Source of the DNA: JBFGCM01 sp041581135 | Lineage (GTDB): Bacteria > Actinomycetota > Acidimicrobiia > Spongiisociales > UBA5794 | DNA: 23,053 nucleotides | Assembly: GCA_041581135.1 (NCBI GenBank) | Contig: JBFGCM010000062.1 | Coordinates: 1 to 23,053 of the forward strand | Direction: 5' to 3' | Part shown: positions 14,143-21,963 of the stretch, in pieces | Position numbering within the stretch: position 1 is the stretch's first letter | How the letters are laid out: each line of letters starts with the position of its first letter | Position numbers and translations under genes: made by a program | Notes under the pieces: model-generated | What the model was told of the DNA's origin: nothing | Databases searched by the model: none | What the model saw: the letters and a program-made list of their open reading frames with translations, nothing else

Positions 14143-14841
14143 CTACCAGTGCAGTTCTGTCACCGGGACCTTCCCCCCGGAGGGCGGTCCGTCGGCCACG
14201 ATGCGCCCGCTGCTCAGCTCGACGACCCGGTCGGCCATGCGCGAGATCTCGCGGTTGTGCGTGACCACCAACACCGCCCGGCTGCCGGTGGCTTGTCCCT
14301 GAAGCAGTTCGAGGATCGTGACCCCGGTACCGAAATCCAGCTCGCCGGTGGGTTCGTCACACAGCAGCACGGGGTTGTCGGTGGCCAGAGCCCGGGCGAT
14401 GGCCACCCGCTGTTGTTCGCCACCCGACAGCTCATGCGGGAAGCGATCCAGCTTGTCGCCGAGCCCCACCCGCTCGAGCACATCAGTGGAATCGGCCGCC
14501 GAACCTGCGGCGTCGACCCCGAACTGCACGTTCTCTTGGGCAGTGAGGCCGGGGAAGAGGTTGAACGACTGGAAGATGAAGCTCACGGACGCGCCGCGGA
14601 AGTCGAACAGCGCCGCTCGAGAGGCCCCGACCAGATCCACTCCGTTGACCCGGACCGTACCGCTGGTTGCCGTGTCGAGCGCTCCGATCAGGTTGAGCAG
14701 GGTCGTCTTGCCGCTCCCGGACGGGCCCAGGACGACCACGAACTCGCCGGCGGCAACCAAGAGCTGCACGTCGTCCAGCGCGGTCACCGCGAGGGGACCC
14801 TCCCCGTAACGTTTCACCACGTCCTTGAGTTCGATGATCAT
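14143..14841 (-). CDS. ABC transporter ATP-binding protein (MacB/LolD-type)
   Basis: A 232-residue ATPase that drives the adjacent FtsX permease. All nucleotide-binding motifs are intact: Walker A GPSGSGKTT (39-47), Q-loop Gln91 in FIFQSFNLFP, signature LSGGEQQR (138-145), Walker B VLLCDEP (158-164) with catalytic Glu163, D-loop GELD and H-loop His195. The QSFNLFPGLTAQENV segment is typical of the LolD/MacB/FtsE branch. The ATG at 14841 has GGAGG 6 bases upstream. A 124-base gap separates it from the surface-protein gene on the same strand. Confidence 0.95.
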   Translation of the reverse strand: MIIELKDVVKRYGEGPLAVTALDDVQLLVAAGEFVVVLGPSGSGKTTLLNLIGALDTATSGTVRVNGVDLVGASRAALFDFRGASVSFIFQSFNLFPGLTAQENVQFGVDAAGSAADSTDVLERVGLGDKLDRFPHELSGGEQQRVAIARALATDNPVLLCDEPTGELDFGTGVTILELLQGQATGSRAVLVVTHNREISRMADRVVELSSGRIVADGPPSGGKVPVTELHW

Positions 14842-14915
14842 CGGACGCCTCCACGTCGAAAGCCTCTCTTCCAGGCTCCATCGTGCATCGGTCGGGTTCT
14901 AGGGGCGAAGGTCCG

Positions 14916-14938
14916 TCCTCCTCGCCGAGGCAGGAGGA
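14916..14938 (-). terminator. Weak hairpin between surface-protein and ABC genes
   Basis: TCCTCCT and AGGAGGA form a 7-base-pair stem with a 9-base loop downstream of the surface-protein stop. There is no U-run after it on the - strand, so it may only attenuate or have no role. Confidence 0.25.
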
Positions 14939-14965
14939 GCGGCGCGGGCGGCCGGCAGGGCGCAG

Positions 14966-17134
14966 TCAACGACGGACCAGGCCGCCGAACAGCGACCGTC
15001 CCGTCCGGCGCGTCCACCACCACCCGACAGCCAGACCGATCAGCATCACACCACCCGCGGCCACCATGCCGATGAGCCAGGGAAGAGGTATGCCTCCGTC
15101 GCCGGGCACCAGCCTGAAGTCGGCGGTCACCTCTTCTCCGGCGGCAACCAGGACCTGCTGCGGGTCCGTGGGGTCCGCCTCCCAGCCTTCGGGGAGCGTG
15201 CTGGCGTCGAGCGACAGATCACATCTGCCCGGTGGTACGTCGACGAAGGTGAAGCGCCCTTCGGCGAATCGCAGGGTCACCTGCTCGTTGGTCGACAGGT
15301 CCACCATGGTGATCCGCACGTTCGGCGCAAGCGCCTCGTTCACATCCCACATGCCGTTCTCGTTGTCATCGAGCCACACCACACCGCTGACTGTTCCGCT
15401 CGTCACCTCCGGCTCCGGCGCCGGCAAGGGCTCGGGAGCCGGGATGGGGGCACGGGCAGGGGCGTACACGACCCGGAACTCGACGGCCCGCTTCCCCGGC
15501 TCGGCGAGGACGGTGACCGCACCGCCATCGGGAGCGGTGTGGTCAGCCGGGAGATCACCGAGCACGACGCGGTAGTTGCCGGCGACGAGTCCGCTGATCG
15601 AGAACGCACCGTCTCGGTCGGTGAGAAGCGCGACGACATCGCCGGTGGCGAGCTGGTTGACCACGACCTCGATGCCGGCCATGCCGGGCTCCGAAGCCGA
15701 CCGGACCCCGTTTTCGTTGCGATCGAGCCACACCACGCCCGAGATCACCGCCGGCGACCGAACGACGGTGACCGCGGCTTGGTCGAAATCGTCGCCCCGA
15801 CCGTCGTCCGGCCAAGAGTCGGGATCCACCCACTCCACTCCGACCACCTCGGCACTGACCGTCATGGTCCCCACCGTCTGGCCTGTGACAGAGATCTTGA
15901 GCTGCGCGCTCCGCTCCAATTCGATGGCAGGGACGACCCAGCGACCCGACTCCGGCTGGAAGCTACCGGTGGCGGTGTGCCCGTTGTAGGCGAGCCCGTC
16001 CGGCAAGCTCGCATGCATCTCCACCGGGCCCACGACAAAGGAGCCGATCGCCGGCACCGATCGCACGAAGGTGATCGTGACCACCACCTCGGTGGTCTGC
16101 CCCAGCACCACCTCGGAGGTCGCCTTCACCGACAGGTGGAGATCGACCTGGACCTTCTCGACGAAGAACACCACCTCGGCCCACTCGTTGTGTCCCACCT
16201 CGACGTTCACCGCTGTGGGGGGACGACCGGTCATGCCGTCCGGGAGCGTCGCCTCGTCCAACTCGACGACCATCGTTCCTGGGGTCAACCCGTCGAACAC
16301 GAACCCACCCCAAGGGTCGGTTGTCCCGGTCGCCAGCACGTCGCCACCCGGGGTGGTCACCCGCACTGTCACGCCGGCGAGCACCACATCGTCACGGGGC
16401 TCCTCCGACCACATGTCGCAGTACTCGTCACCATCGCCGTCCACACACACGAACCCGTGGATGGTGGCGTATGGCGTCCCGTACTTGGGGGTCAGCTCGA
16501 CATCCAGCGTCGTCTCGGTGCCGGCCGGAACCGTGATGGACTGAGCGACGAGGGTGTCGAAATCGTCGTGGCTGAACGTGACGTCGTACAACCCGCCGAG
16601 CGGACCCATCCCGTACGTTCCGTCCGCGTTCGAGCTGGTGGAGACGAAATCGACGTTGGGTCGAACGACAACCCCCGCAACGGGTTCCCCCGTCCATGCG
16701 TGCGTGATCGTGCCGCCGAGCGTCCCCCCGAGTGCCATGTTCATCGTGATTTCGGTGGTTTCTCCAGCCAGGATGTCCACCGGGTCGAACGCGGGATAGT
16801 CCGCCTCGGTCAGGTCCTCGTAGACCTCGAACAGGTAGTCACTGGAGAACACCATGTGGTGGCCGGCGTTCACGGTGTACGACCCGACGAGCAGGCCGGG
16901 AACGAACGCGTCCCCACTCTCGTCCGATAACACCTCGCGGCCATCCCACTCGGCCGCTCCTTCGGGGCCGAGCACGCGTATCGGCACGTACGGCGCGGGC
17001 TCACCCGTGACGTCGTCACGAATACGGACTATGAGATCGCCGGTGGTGTCGGTGTCTTGGGCATGAGCTGTAGCGGGAACGATCGCACCCACCACCAGCG
17101 CGACTACTGCCAGAACCATCAACGCCTTGCGCAT
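14966..17134 (-). CDS. Secreted, membrane-anchored surface protein with carboxypeptidase-regulatory-like and SdrD/Cna-B-like domains
   Basis: A 722-residue exported protein. A signal peptide covers 1-25 (MRKALMVLAVVALVVGAIVPATAHA) with likely cleavage after AHA. Beta-sandwich modules follow: about 31-135 and 136-215 (transthyretin-like, with THAWTGEPVAGVVV and a DGTYGMGPLGGLYDV turn), then 222-315 with a Ca-site-like CVDGDGDEYCD. Residues 328-460 form a conserved-repeat (DUF11-like) domain. Two clear SdrD-B-type repeats start with SGVVWLDRNENGVRSASEPG (465) and SGVVWLDDNENGMWDVNE (583), separated by a Pro/Ala/Glu linker (558-576). A C-terminal membrane helix (about 683-706) and a basic tail replace an LPxTG sorting signal, which I do not see. 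The frame opens 12 codons earlier, but GGAGGTGG at 17141-17148 decides for the ATG at 17134. Function is likely structural or adhesive; the ABC genes downstream are on the same strand. Confidence 0.85.
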   Translation of the reverse strand: MRKALMVLAVVALVVGAIVPATAHAQDTDTTGDLIVRIRDDVTGEPAPYVPIRVLGPEGAAEWDGREVLSDESGDAFVPGLLVGSYTVNAGHHMVFSSDYLFEVYEDLTEADYPAFDPVDILAGETTEITMNMALGGTLGGTITHAWTGEPVAGVVVRPNVDFVSTSSNADGTYGMGPLGGLYDVTFSHDDFDTLVAQSITVPAGTETTLDVELTPKYGTPYATIHGFVCVDGDGDEYCDMWSEEPRDDVVLAGVTVRVTTPGGDVLATGTTDPWGGFVFDGLTPGTMVVELDEATLPDGMTGRPPTAVNVEVGHNEWAEVVFFVEKVQVDLHLSVKATSEVVLGQTTEVVVTITFVRSVPAIGSFVVGPVEMHASLPDGLAYNGHTATGSFQPESGRWVVPAIELERSAQLKISVTGQTVGTMTVSAEVVGVEWVDPDSWPDDGRGDDFDQAAVTVVRSPAVISGVVWLDRNENGVRSASEPGMAGIEVVVNQLATGDVVALLTDRDGAFSISGLVAGNYRVVLGDLPADHTAPDGGAVTVLAEPGKRAVEFRVVYAPARAPIPAPEPLPAPEPEVTSGTVSGVVWLDDNENGMWDVNEALAPNVRITMVDLSTNEQVTLRFAEGRFTFVDVPPGRCDLSLDASTLPEGWEADPTDPQQVLVAAGEEVTADFRLVPGDGGIPLPWLIGMVAAGGVMLIGLAVGWWWTRRTGRSLFGGLVRR

Positions 17135-17250
17135 GATGCGCCACCTCCGTCCGTGCGGCTGGTGACGCACCGCGGCTGGCGGGCCACTTCACCCGCCGTA
17201 CGGCTCTCTATCTCTCTCAGTTCAATCGTCCGCCCGGCAGCACGCTCCCG

Positions 17251-17281
17251 GTAGGGACCAACGACAGGGTCCGATGGGACC
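17251..17281. promoter_or_regulatory. GGGACCAACG copy and adjacent GGTCC-N4-GGACC palindrome
   Basis: The 150-base gap upstream of the surface-protein gene contains a third copy of the GGGACCAACG core (17254-17263). Its reverse complement shares 16 bases with the site near 1662. Directly next to it is a perfect palindrome GGTCC GATG GGACC (17268-17281). The cluster starts 119 bases before the surface-protein ATG and ends just after the preceding gene. A regulator-binding role is inferred. Confidence 0.35.
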
Positions 17282-17284
17282 GCT

Positions 17285-17947
17285 TCAACCGAGGGCGTTC
17301 AGTACTTCGCGCAGCGACCGCAGGCCGTCACCCAGCGCCGTCGCCAGGGTGGCCAGGTCGGTATCGCCCACGTCGAGCCTCACCGGCACGTCGAGCTGCA
17401 CCGGCACCACCGTGCTCACGGGGATCTGCTCACTCACTTCCAACGGGAACTCCAGATCGATGGGGAGGTCCAACGCGATCGGCACCGTGACGTCGACAGG
17501 GATCTCGGTGCCGAATGGTCCGGCGACGGTGATGGTGGTCTCGACCACCTCGTCGATTGGAAGCGTCGTCATCACCGGAACGTCGATGGTCCGGTCGAAC
17601 ACGATGTCAGCTTCGATGGGCACCTGCTCGTCGATGGCCACCGTGAACTCGATGGTCGAGCCGCCGAACGCCTCGAGCGACGCGATAGCCTCGTCCAGCG
17701 AGGGACCGATGTCGGCGTTGATGCCGGACAGGGCACTGGTGAGGGTCGACGCATCCAGGAGCAGCTGGGTCACCCCGCTCTTGAGCGAGACCAGCTCGTC
17801 CTCGGCGGCTACGAGGCGGCGTTCGCCGTCCGCGATCCGTGCCCCCATCACGCCGAGCTGCACCACAGTGAGCACGAGGCTCAGCAGCGCCACCACCCCG
17901 ATCCCGATGACCACCATCGCCAGATTGCGCTCGACCCATGCCTTCAT
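17285..17947 (-). CDS. Single-pass membrane protein with coiled coil and alternating beta-repeat segment, function unknown
   Basis: A 220-residue protein with a short basic start (MKAWVERN), one membrane helix (about 9-33) and a heptad-like helical stretch (about 36-95, IADGERRLVAAEDELVSLKSGVTQLLLDASTL). It continues into a run of hydrophobic/acidic alternation (98-192) in which IPV, VPI, LPI and VPV recur every 6-12 residues, for example EIPVDVTVPIALDLPIDLEF. The end is an amphipathic helix (197-219). I recognise no named family. The pattern suggests a long beta structure outside the membrane, perhaps lying against the envelope or a lipid. The frame opens 22 codons earlier; the ATG at 17947 has GAGGAGAT upstream (spacing about 5) and precedes the membrane helix. 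It leads the - strand group that continues into the surface-protein and ABC genes. Confidence 0.7.
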   Translation of the reverse strand: MKAWVERNLAMVVIGIGVVALLSLVLTVVQLGVMGARIADGERRLVAAEDELVSLKSGVTQLLLDASTLTSALSGINADIGPSLDEAIASLEAFGGSTIEFTVAIDEQVPIEADIVFDRTIDVPVMTTLPIDEVVETTITVAGPFGTEIPVDVTVPIALDLPIDLEFPLEVSEQIPVSTVVPVQLDVPVRLDVGDTDLATLATALGDGLRSLREVLNALG

Positions 17948-17963
17948 GTAGATCTCCTCGTGC

Positions 17964-17982
17964 GTAGCGGGACGAACGCTAC
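17964..17982. promoter_or_regulatory. GTAGCG-N7-CGCTAC inverted repeat in a divergent promoter region
   Basis: A 6-base inverted repeat lies in the 84-base gap between the divergent membrane-protein and cyclase genes. On the - strand TAGCGT within it could serve as a -10 about 29 bases before the ATG at 17947, so a protein bound here would block that promoter. Short arms mean it could be chance. Confidence 0.3.
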
Positions 17983-18019
17983 CCGGGGGGCGCCATCGGC
18001 CCCTATGGCCCACTCGCGG

Positions 18020-18025
18020 TAGTTT
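18020..18025 (+). promoter_or_regulatory. Putative -10 box for the cyclase/ATPase gene (leaderless arrangement)
   Basis: TAGTTT lies exactly 6 bases before the GTG start at 18032, and no Shine-Dalgarno sequence is present. The -35 region is GC-rich and not recognisable. Confidence 0.4.
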
Positions 18026-18031
18026 TCCCGT

Positions 18032-20755
18032 GTGACCTCACCGCCTCCACCTACCGGCACCGTGACGTTCTTGTTCACCGACGTCGAAGGCTCTACGCGC
18101 CTCTGGGAGCAGTACCCCGACGCCATGCGGCAGGCCCTGCGCCAACACGACCAGCTGCTCGAAGACGTGATCGGCCGGCACTCGGGCTACGTGTTCACCA
18201 CGGCCGGAGACGCGTACAGCGTTGCCTTCTCCTCACCCCTCGCTGCGCTCCGAACGGCGCTCGACGCCCAGCTGGCGTTGGCTGCTGCGGAATGGCCGGA
18301 GACGGCGGCCATCCGGATCCGGACGGCGGTGCACACGGGCGCCGCCGATGAACGCAAGGGGGACTACTTCGGCCAGCCACTCAACCGGGCGGCGCGCCTC
18401 ATGGGCATCGCCCACGGCGGACAGATCTTGCTCTCGCAGGTCACTGCCGGGCTGGTGCGGGACGCGCTGCCTGCCGACTGCACCCTGCTCGACCTCGGGG
18501 AGCATCGCCTCAAGGATCTGGAGATCCCGGAGCGGGTGTACCAGCTGGCACATCCGGCTTTGCCGGCCGAGTACCCGCCGCTCCGCTCCCTCTCGACGTA
18601 CCGCACCAATCTCCCCGCATACACCACGAGCTTCGTCGGTCGCCGCGACGAGCGACGCGAGGTGGCCGATCTCATCGAACGAGTCAGCCTGTTGACCTTG
18701 CTGGGCCCAGGGGGCGCAGGCAAGACCCGGCTCGCCACCCACACCGCTGCCGATCTCATCGACGCCTTCGTCGACGGGGTGTGGTTCGTGGACCTGGCAC
18801 CGGTGAGCAACCCGCAGCTCGTGTCTCACGTCATCGGACTCGTGCTCGGCATCGGAGACCAATCGGGGGGAGACATGCTTGACGCCCTCGAGAGCTTTCT
18901 GCGTGAGAAGGACACACTGATCATCCTCGACAACTGCGAGCACGTGATCGAGGAGGCCGCCCGCATCGCCGCCCAGCTGATCGGCCACTGTCCTGGCGTC
19001 ACCCTGTTGGCCACCAGCCGTGAGCTGCTCGGCGTGCCGGGTGAGACGAGGTACCTCGTCGAGCCGCTCGGTACCGTCGACGCCTCCACCGCTGCCGAAG
19101 CGCTCGCCGGCGACGCCGTGCGCCTCTTCGTGGAGCGGGCCGTCGAGGCCGACCCGTCATTCCGCCTGGAGGAAGCCGACGTGGCCGCCGTCGTGGACAT
19201 CTGCCGCCGACTCGATGGCATTCCGCTTGCGATCGAGTTGGCAGTAGCCCGCCTCGGCGTGCTCACCCCGACCCAGCTCGCGGCGCGCCTCAGCGATCGA
19301 TTCGCCGTCCTCAGCAGAGGATCGCGCACGGCACTCGCCCGCCAGCAGACGCTGCGCGCCGCGGTCGATTGGAGCTATGACTTGCTCACCGAAGAGGAGA
19401 AGATCCTGTTCAACCGCCTGTCGGTGTTCACGGGGTCATTTGCCTTGGAGTCGGTGGAGGACATCTGCGGTGCCGCACCCCTCCACCCCGAAGACGTCCT
19501 CGACCTACTGTCGAGCCTCGTGGATCGCTCCCTGGTGCGCGCCCTCCCGAACGGCGCCGCCTCACGCCGCTATCGCCTGCTGGAAACCCTGAAGGCGTAT
19601 GGGGCGGCGCGGCTGGCGGACGCCGAGCCGGAAGGGACGACAGCAGCGCGGCACGTGACCCGACGAGTCGAGTTCGCCGTGGAGATCGGCCCAGTGCTTC
19701 GCACCGACGTCAGCCGCTACCTCGATCTCATCGAGCCCGACATCGATGACCTCCGCGCCGTGCTGCAGTCGTGTCTCACGGCAGGCGACATCACCCGCGC
19801 CGCCAAGACCGCGGCCTCACTCTGGTACTACTTCTACGTGCGGGGGCACTGGGACGAGGGCCGTGCCTGGCTGGACACCGTCCTCGAAGCGGGGGCCGAT
19901 CTCGAGCCGCGGCTACGCGCCGACGTGCTGCGGGGGGCTGCGGCGCTGGCCACCGCCCAGTCCGATGCCGAACCCGCACAGCGACTCACCGCCGCCGAAG
20001 TGGCGATGCGCAGGGAGCTCGACGACCAGGAAGGGCTTGCCACTGCACTCATCAACCATGGCAACGCAGTGGCGCTGAGCCACGACTACCACCGGGCCAT
20101 GCAGCTCTACGAAGAGTCGTTGTCGATCTCAGCGGCACTCGGCAAGGATCAGAGCACTGCGATGTCGAACGTGGCGTGGAACGCCATGGACTTGGGGGAC
20201 TACGAGCTCGCCGAAGCCAAGTTCGCCGAGACGAAGGAGCTGGCGGAGGCCGCCCACAACCCGCGCAACGAGGCATGGGGACGGCTCGGGATGGGCCTGG
20301 TCGCCTGGATCCGGCATGACTTGGAGCACGCCGAGTCTGCGCTCGAGGGCGCGCTGAAGCTGTTCGAGTCGCTCCGGGAGCCGGCAATGGTGGCCCTGTG
20401 CTTGCTGACCCAGGCCAAGGTGGCTCGCGACCGTGGCGATGTCGACCGCGCCGTGCAGTTGCTGAGAGAATCCGCGCCAGAGCTCGTCGATGTGAACGAC
20501 AACGAGGGTCAGGCCCGCTGGTTGGTCACCGCATTCGGTGTCGAGGCGTTGCGGGGCAATGACGAGCGCGCCGCCTTGTTCGCCGGCTCGTTGGCCGAGT
20601 CGACGGCCCACCTGTCGCCGTGGGAGCGGATCGACATCGATCACTTCGAGCCGGAGGTGCGCCGGCGTCTCGATGATGACCGTTGGGACGAGTCCTTCGA
20701 GAAGGGACGTACCACCAGCACGATCGATGCCCTCCGACTCGGCGTGACGGAATGA
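18032..20755 (+). CDS. Class III nucleotidyl cyclase fused to STAND/AfsR-like ATPase and TPR repeats
   Basis: A 907-residue signalling protein. Residues 9-172 are a class III cyclase homology domain: FTDVEGSTRLWE with metal-binding Asp17, TTAGDAYSVAF with the second Asp60, and DYFGQPLNRAARL with Asp111, Asn118 and Arg122. The lysine that normally selects the purine (FKTxGD) is Thr56, so activity or base choice is uncertain. Residues 198-500 form a STAND NTPase: GRRDER sensor, Walker A GPGGAGKT (225-232), Walker B TLIILDNCEHV (Asp300), LLATSRELL, GLPL-like GIPLAIELA and a winged-helix WSYDLLTEEEKILFNRLSVF. The remaining residues, about 540-890, are helical with TPR-like pairs. There is no C-terminal LuxR domain, unlike many relatives. 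The next gene starts within its stop (ATGA). Confidence 0.92.
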   Translation: MTSPPPPTGTVTFLFTDVEGSTRLWEQYPDAMRQALRQHDQLLEDVIGRHSGYVFTTAGDAYSVAFSSPLAALRTALDAQLALAAAEWPETAAIRIRTAVHTGAADERKGDYFGQPLNRAARLMGIAHGGQILLSQVTAGLVRDALPADCTLLDLGEHRLKDLEIPERVYQLAHPALPAEYPPLRSLSTYRTNLPAYTTSFVGRRDERREVADLIERVSLLTLLGPGGAGKTRLATHTAADLIDAFVDGVWFVDLAPVSNPQLVSHVIGLVLGIGDQSGGDMLDALESFLREKDTLIILDNCEHVIEEAARIAAQLIGHCPGVTLLATSRELLGVPGETRYLVEPLGTVDASTAAEALAGDAVRLFVERAVEADPSFRLEEADVAAVVDICRRLDGIPLAIELAVARLGVLTPTQLAARLSDRFAVLSRGSRTALARQQTLRAAVDWSYDLLTEEEKILFNRLSVFTGSFALESVEDICGAAPLHPEDVLDLLSSLVDRSLVRALPNGAASRRYRLLETLKAYGAARLADAEPEGTTAARHVTRRVEFAVEIGPVLRTDVSRYLDLIEPDIDDLRAVLQSCLTAGDITRAAKTAASLWYYFYVRGHWDEGRAWLDTVLEAGADLEPRLRADVLRGAAALATAQSDAEPAQRLTAAEVAMRRELDDQEGLATALINHGNAVALSHDYHRAMQLYEESLSISAALGKDQSTAMSNVAWNAMDLGDYELAEAKFAETKELAEAAHNPRNEAWGRLGMGLVAWIRHDLEHAESALEGALKLFESLREPAMVALCLLTQAKVARDRGDVDRAVQLLRESAPELVDVNDNEGQARWLVTAFGVEALRGNDERAALFAGSLAESTAHLSPWERIDIDHFEPEVRRRLDDDRWDESFEKGRTTSTIDALRLGVTE

Positions 20756-21909
20756 GCGTCACGGGCCGAGGGGGTGGCTCGCCACTCGCCGAGCACTGGT
20801 CGCTCGACCCGGACGTGGCCTTCCTCAACCATGGCTCGTTCGGCGCATGCCCTGTCGAAGTGATGGACGGGCAGGAGCGGTTGCGCCGCCAGATGGAACG
20901 GGAACCGGTGCGGTTCCTCCAGACCGAACACGACGAGCGCATGGATGCGGCCAGGAAGGCGGCGGCCGCGTTCGTCGGCGTTCCTGCCGCGGACCTCGGC
21001 TTCGTCGCCAACGCCACCACCGGAGTCAATGCCGTGCTCCGGTCGCTGACACTCTCACCCGGAGACGAACTGGTCACGACGAACCACGCCTACCGAGCCT
21101 GCCGGAACGCCCTCGAGCACGTGGCACAACGCGCCGGCGCGGTCACCGTGGTCGCCGACGTTCCCTTCCCCATCGCGGCGCCCTCGCAGGTGGTAGCGGC
21201 CGTGATGGACGTGATCACCCCCCGAACCCGACTGGCACTGCTCGATCACGTCACGAGCCCGACCGGCCTGGTGTTCCCGATCGGGGACCTGGTCGCCGCA
21301 CTGACCGAGGCCGGCGTCGACGTGCTGGTGGACGGCGCCCATGCCCCCGGCATGCTGGATCTCGACGTCGGCTCGATCGGCGCGGCGTACTACACGGGCA
21401 ACTTCCACAAGTGGGTGTGCGCACCCAAGAGTGCCGGCTTCCTGTATGTGCGTCCCGACCTGCAGGACTCCGTCGTACCGACGGTGATCAGTCACGGCGC
21501 CACTGTCTCTCGAGCGGGGCGGAGCCGCTTCGAAGACCTGTTCAACTGGACCGGCACCCTCGACCCGACGCCGTACCTCTGCGTGCCGACCGCCATCGAG
21601 ACGATGGCACGCCTGGTGCCCGGCGGGTGGCCGGAGATATGGTCCCGCAACCGGGCGCTGGCGCTGGAAGGCCGTGCCGTGTTGTGCGAGGCGATGGCCA
21701 TCGCCCCACCGGCACCGGCCACCATGATCGGCTCTCTGGCGGCGGTGCCCTTGCCGCCCTCCGCCGGGCCGTTGGCGACACCTGGCGTCCAGGTGCCGCT
21801 CGTCGACTGGCCGGAGCCGCCCCACCGGCTCGTGCGGATCTCGGCCCAGCTCTACAACAGCATCGACCAGTACGCCCGCCTGGCCGATCTGCTCACCCGT
21901 CCTGGGTGA
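20752..21909 (+). CDS. Class V aminotransferase family protein (isopenicillin-N-epimerase-like), PLP-dependent
   Basis: A 385-residue fold-type I PLP enzyme. FLNHGSFGACPVEV (24-37) and ANATTGVNAVLRSL (86-99, phosphate contact) are typical of the CefD-like branch. VDGAHAPG (193-200) carries the Asp194 that pairs with the PLP pyridine nitrogen and His197, and YYTGNFHKWVCAPKSAGFLY contains the Schiff-base Lys220. CefD-like proteins include epimerases, C-S lyases and cysteine-desulfurase relatives; no beta-lactam or ergothioneine genes are nearby, so the substrate is open. The ATG lies inside the previous stop region (ATGA), which implies translational coupling with the cyclase/ATPase gene. The frame is open 23 codons further upstream, only as a shadow. 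Confidence 0.9.
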   Translation: MSVTGRGGGSPLAEHWSLDPDVAFLNHGSFGACPVEVMDGQERLRRQMEREPVRFLQTEHDERMDAARKAAAAFVGVPAADLGFVANATTGVNAVLRSLTLSPGDELVTTNHAYRACRNALEHVAQRAGAVTVVADVPFPIAAPSQVVAAVMDVITPRTRLALLDHVTSPTGLVFPIGDLVAALTEAGVDVLVDGAHAPGMLDLDVGSIGAAYYTGNFHKWVCAPKSAGFLYVRPDLQDSVVPTVISHGATVSRAGRSRFEDLFNWTGTLDPTPYLCVPTAIETMARLVPGGWPEIWSRNRALALEGRAVLCEAMAIAPPAPATMIGSLAAVPLPPSAGPLATPGVQVPLVDWPEPPHRLVRISAQLYNSIDQYARLADLLTRPG

Positions 21910-21951
21910 CGCCACGCTCGGCTCTCGGGGAAGGAACCACCCCGGCGTCGC

Positions 21952-21957
21952 TAGATT
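21952..21957 (+). promoter_or_regulatory. Putative -10 box for aceE (leaderless arrangement)
   Basis: TAGATT lies 6 bases before the ATG at 21964, with GGCTCC between and no Shine-Dalgarno sequence. The hexamer and distance are identical to those before the split-barrel gene at 4641. The -35 region (about 21929-21934) does not match TTGACA. Confidence 0.5.
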
Positions 21958-21963
21958 GGCTCC

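Noticed and set aside
15539..16930. Long + strand frame of 463 codons opposite the surface-protein gene
   Set aside because: The - strand has signal peptide, ribosome binding site and recognisable beta domains; the antisense frame is His/Arg/Asp-rich with no recognisable features.
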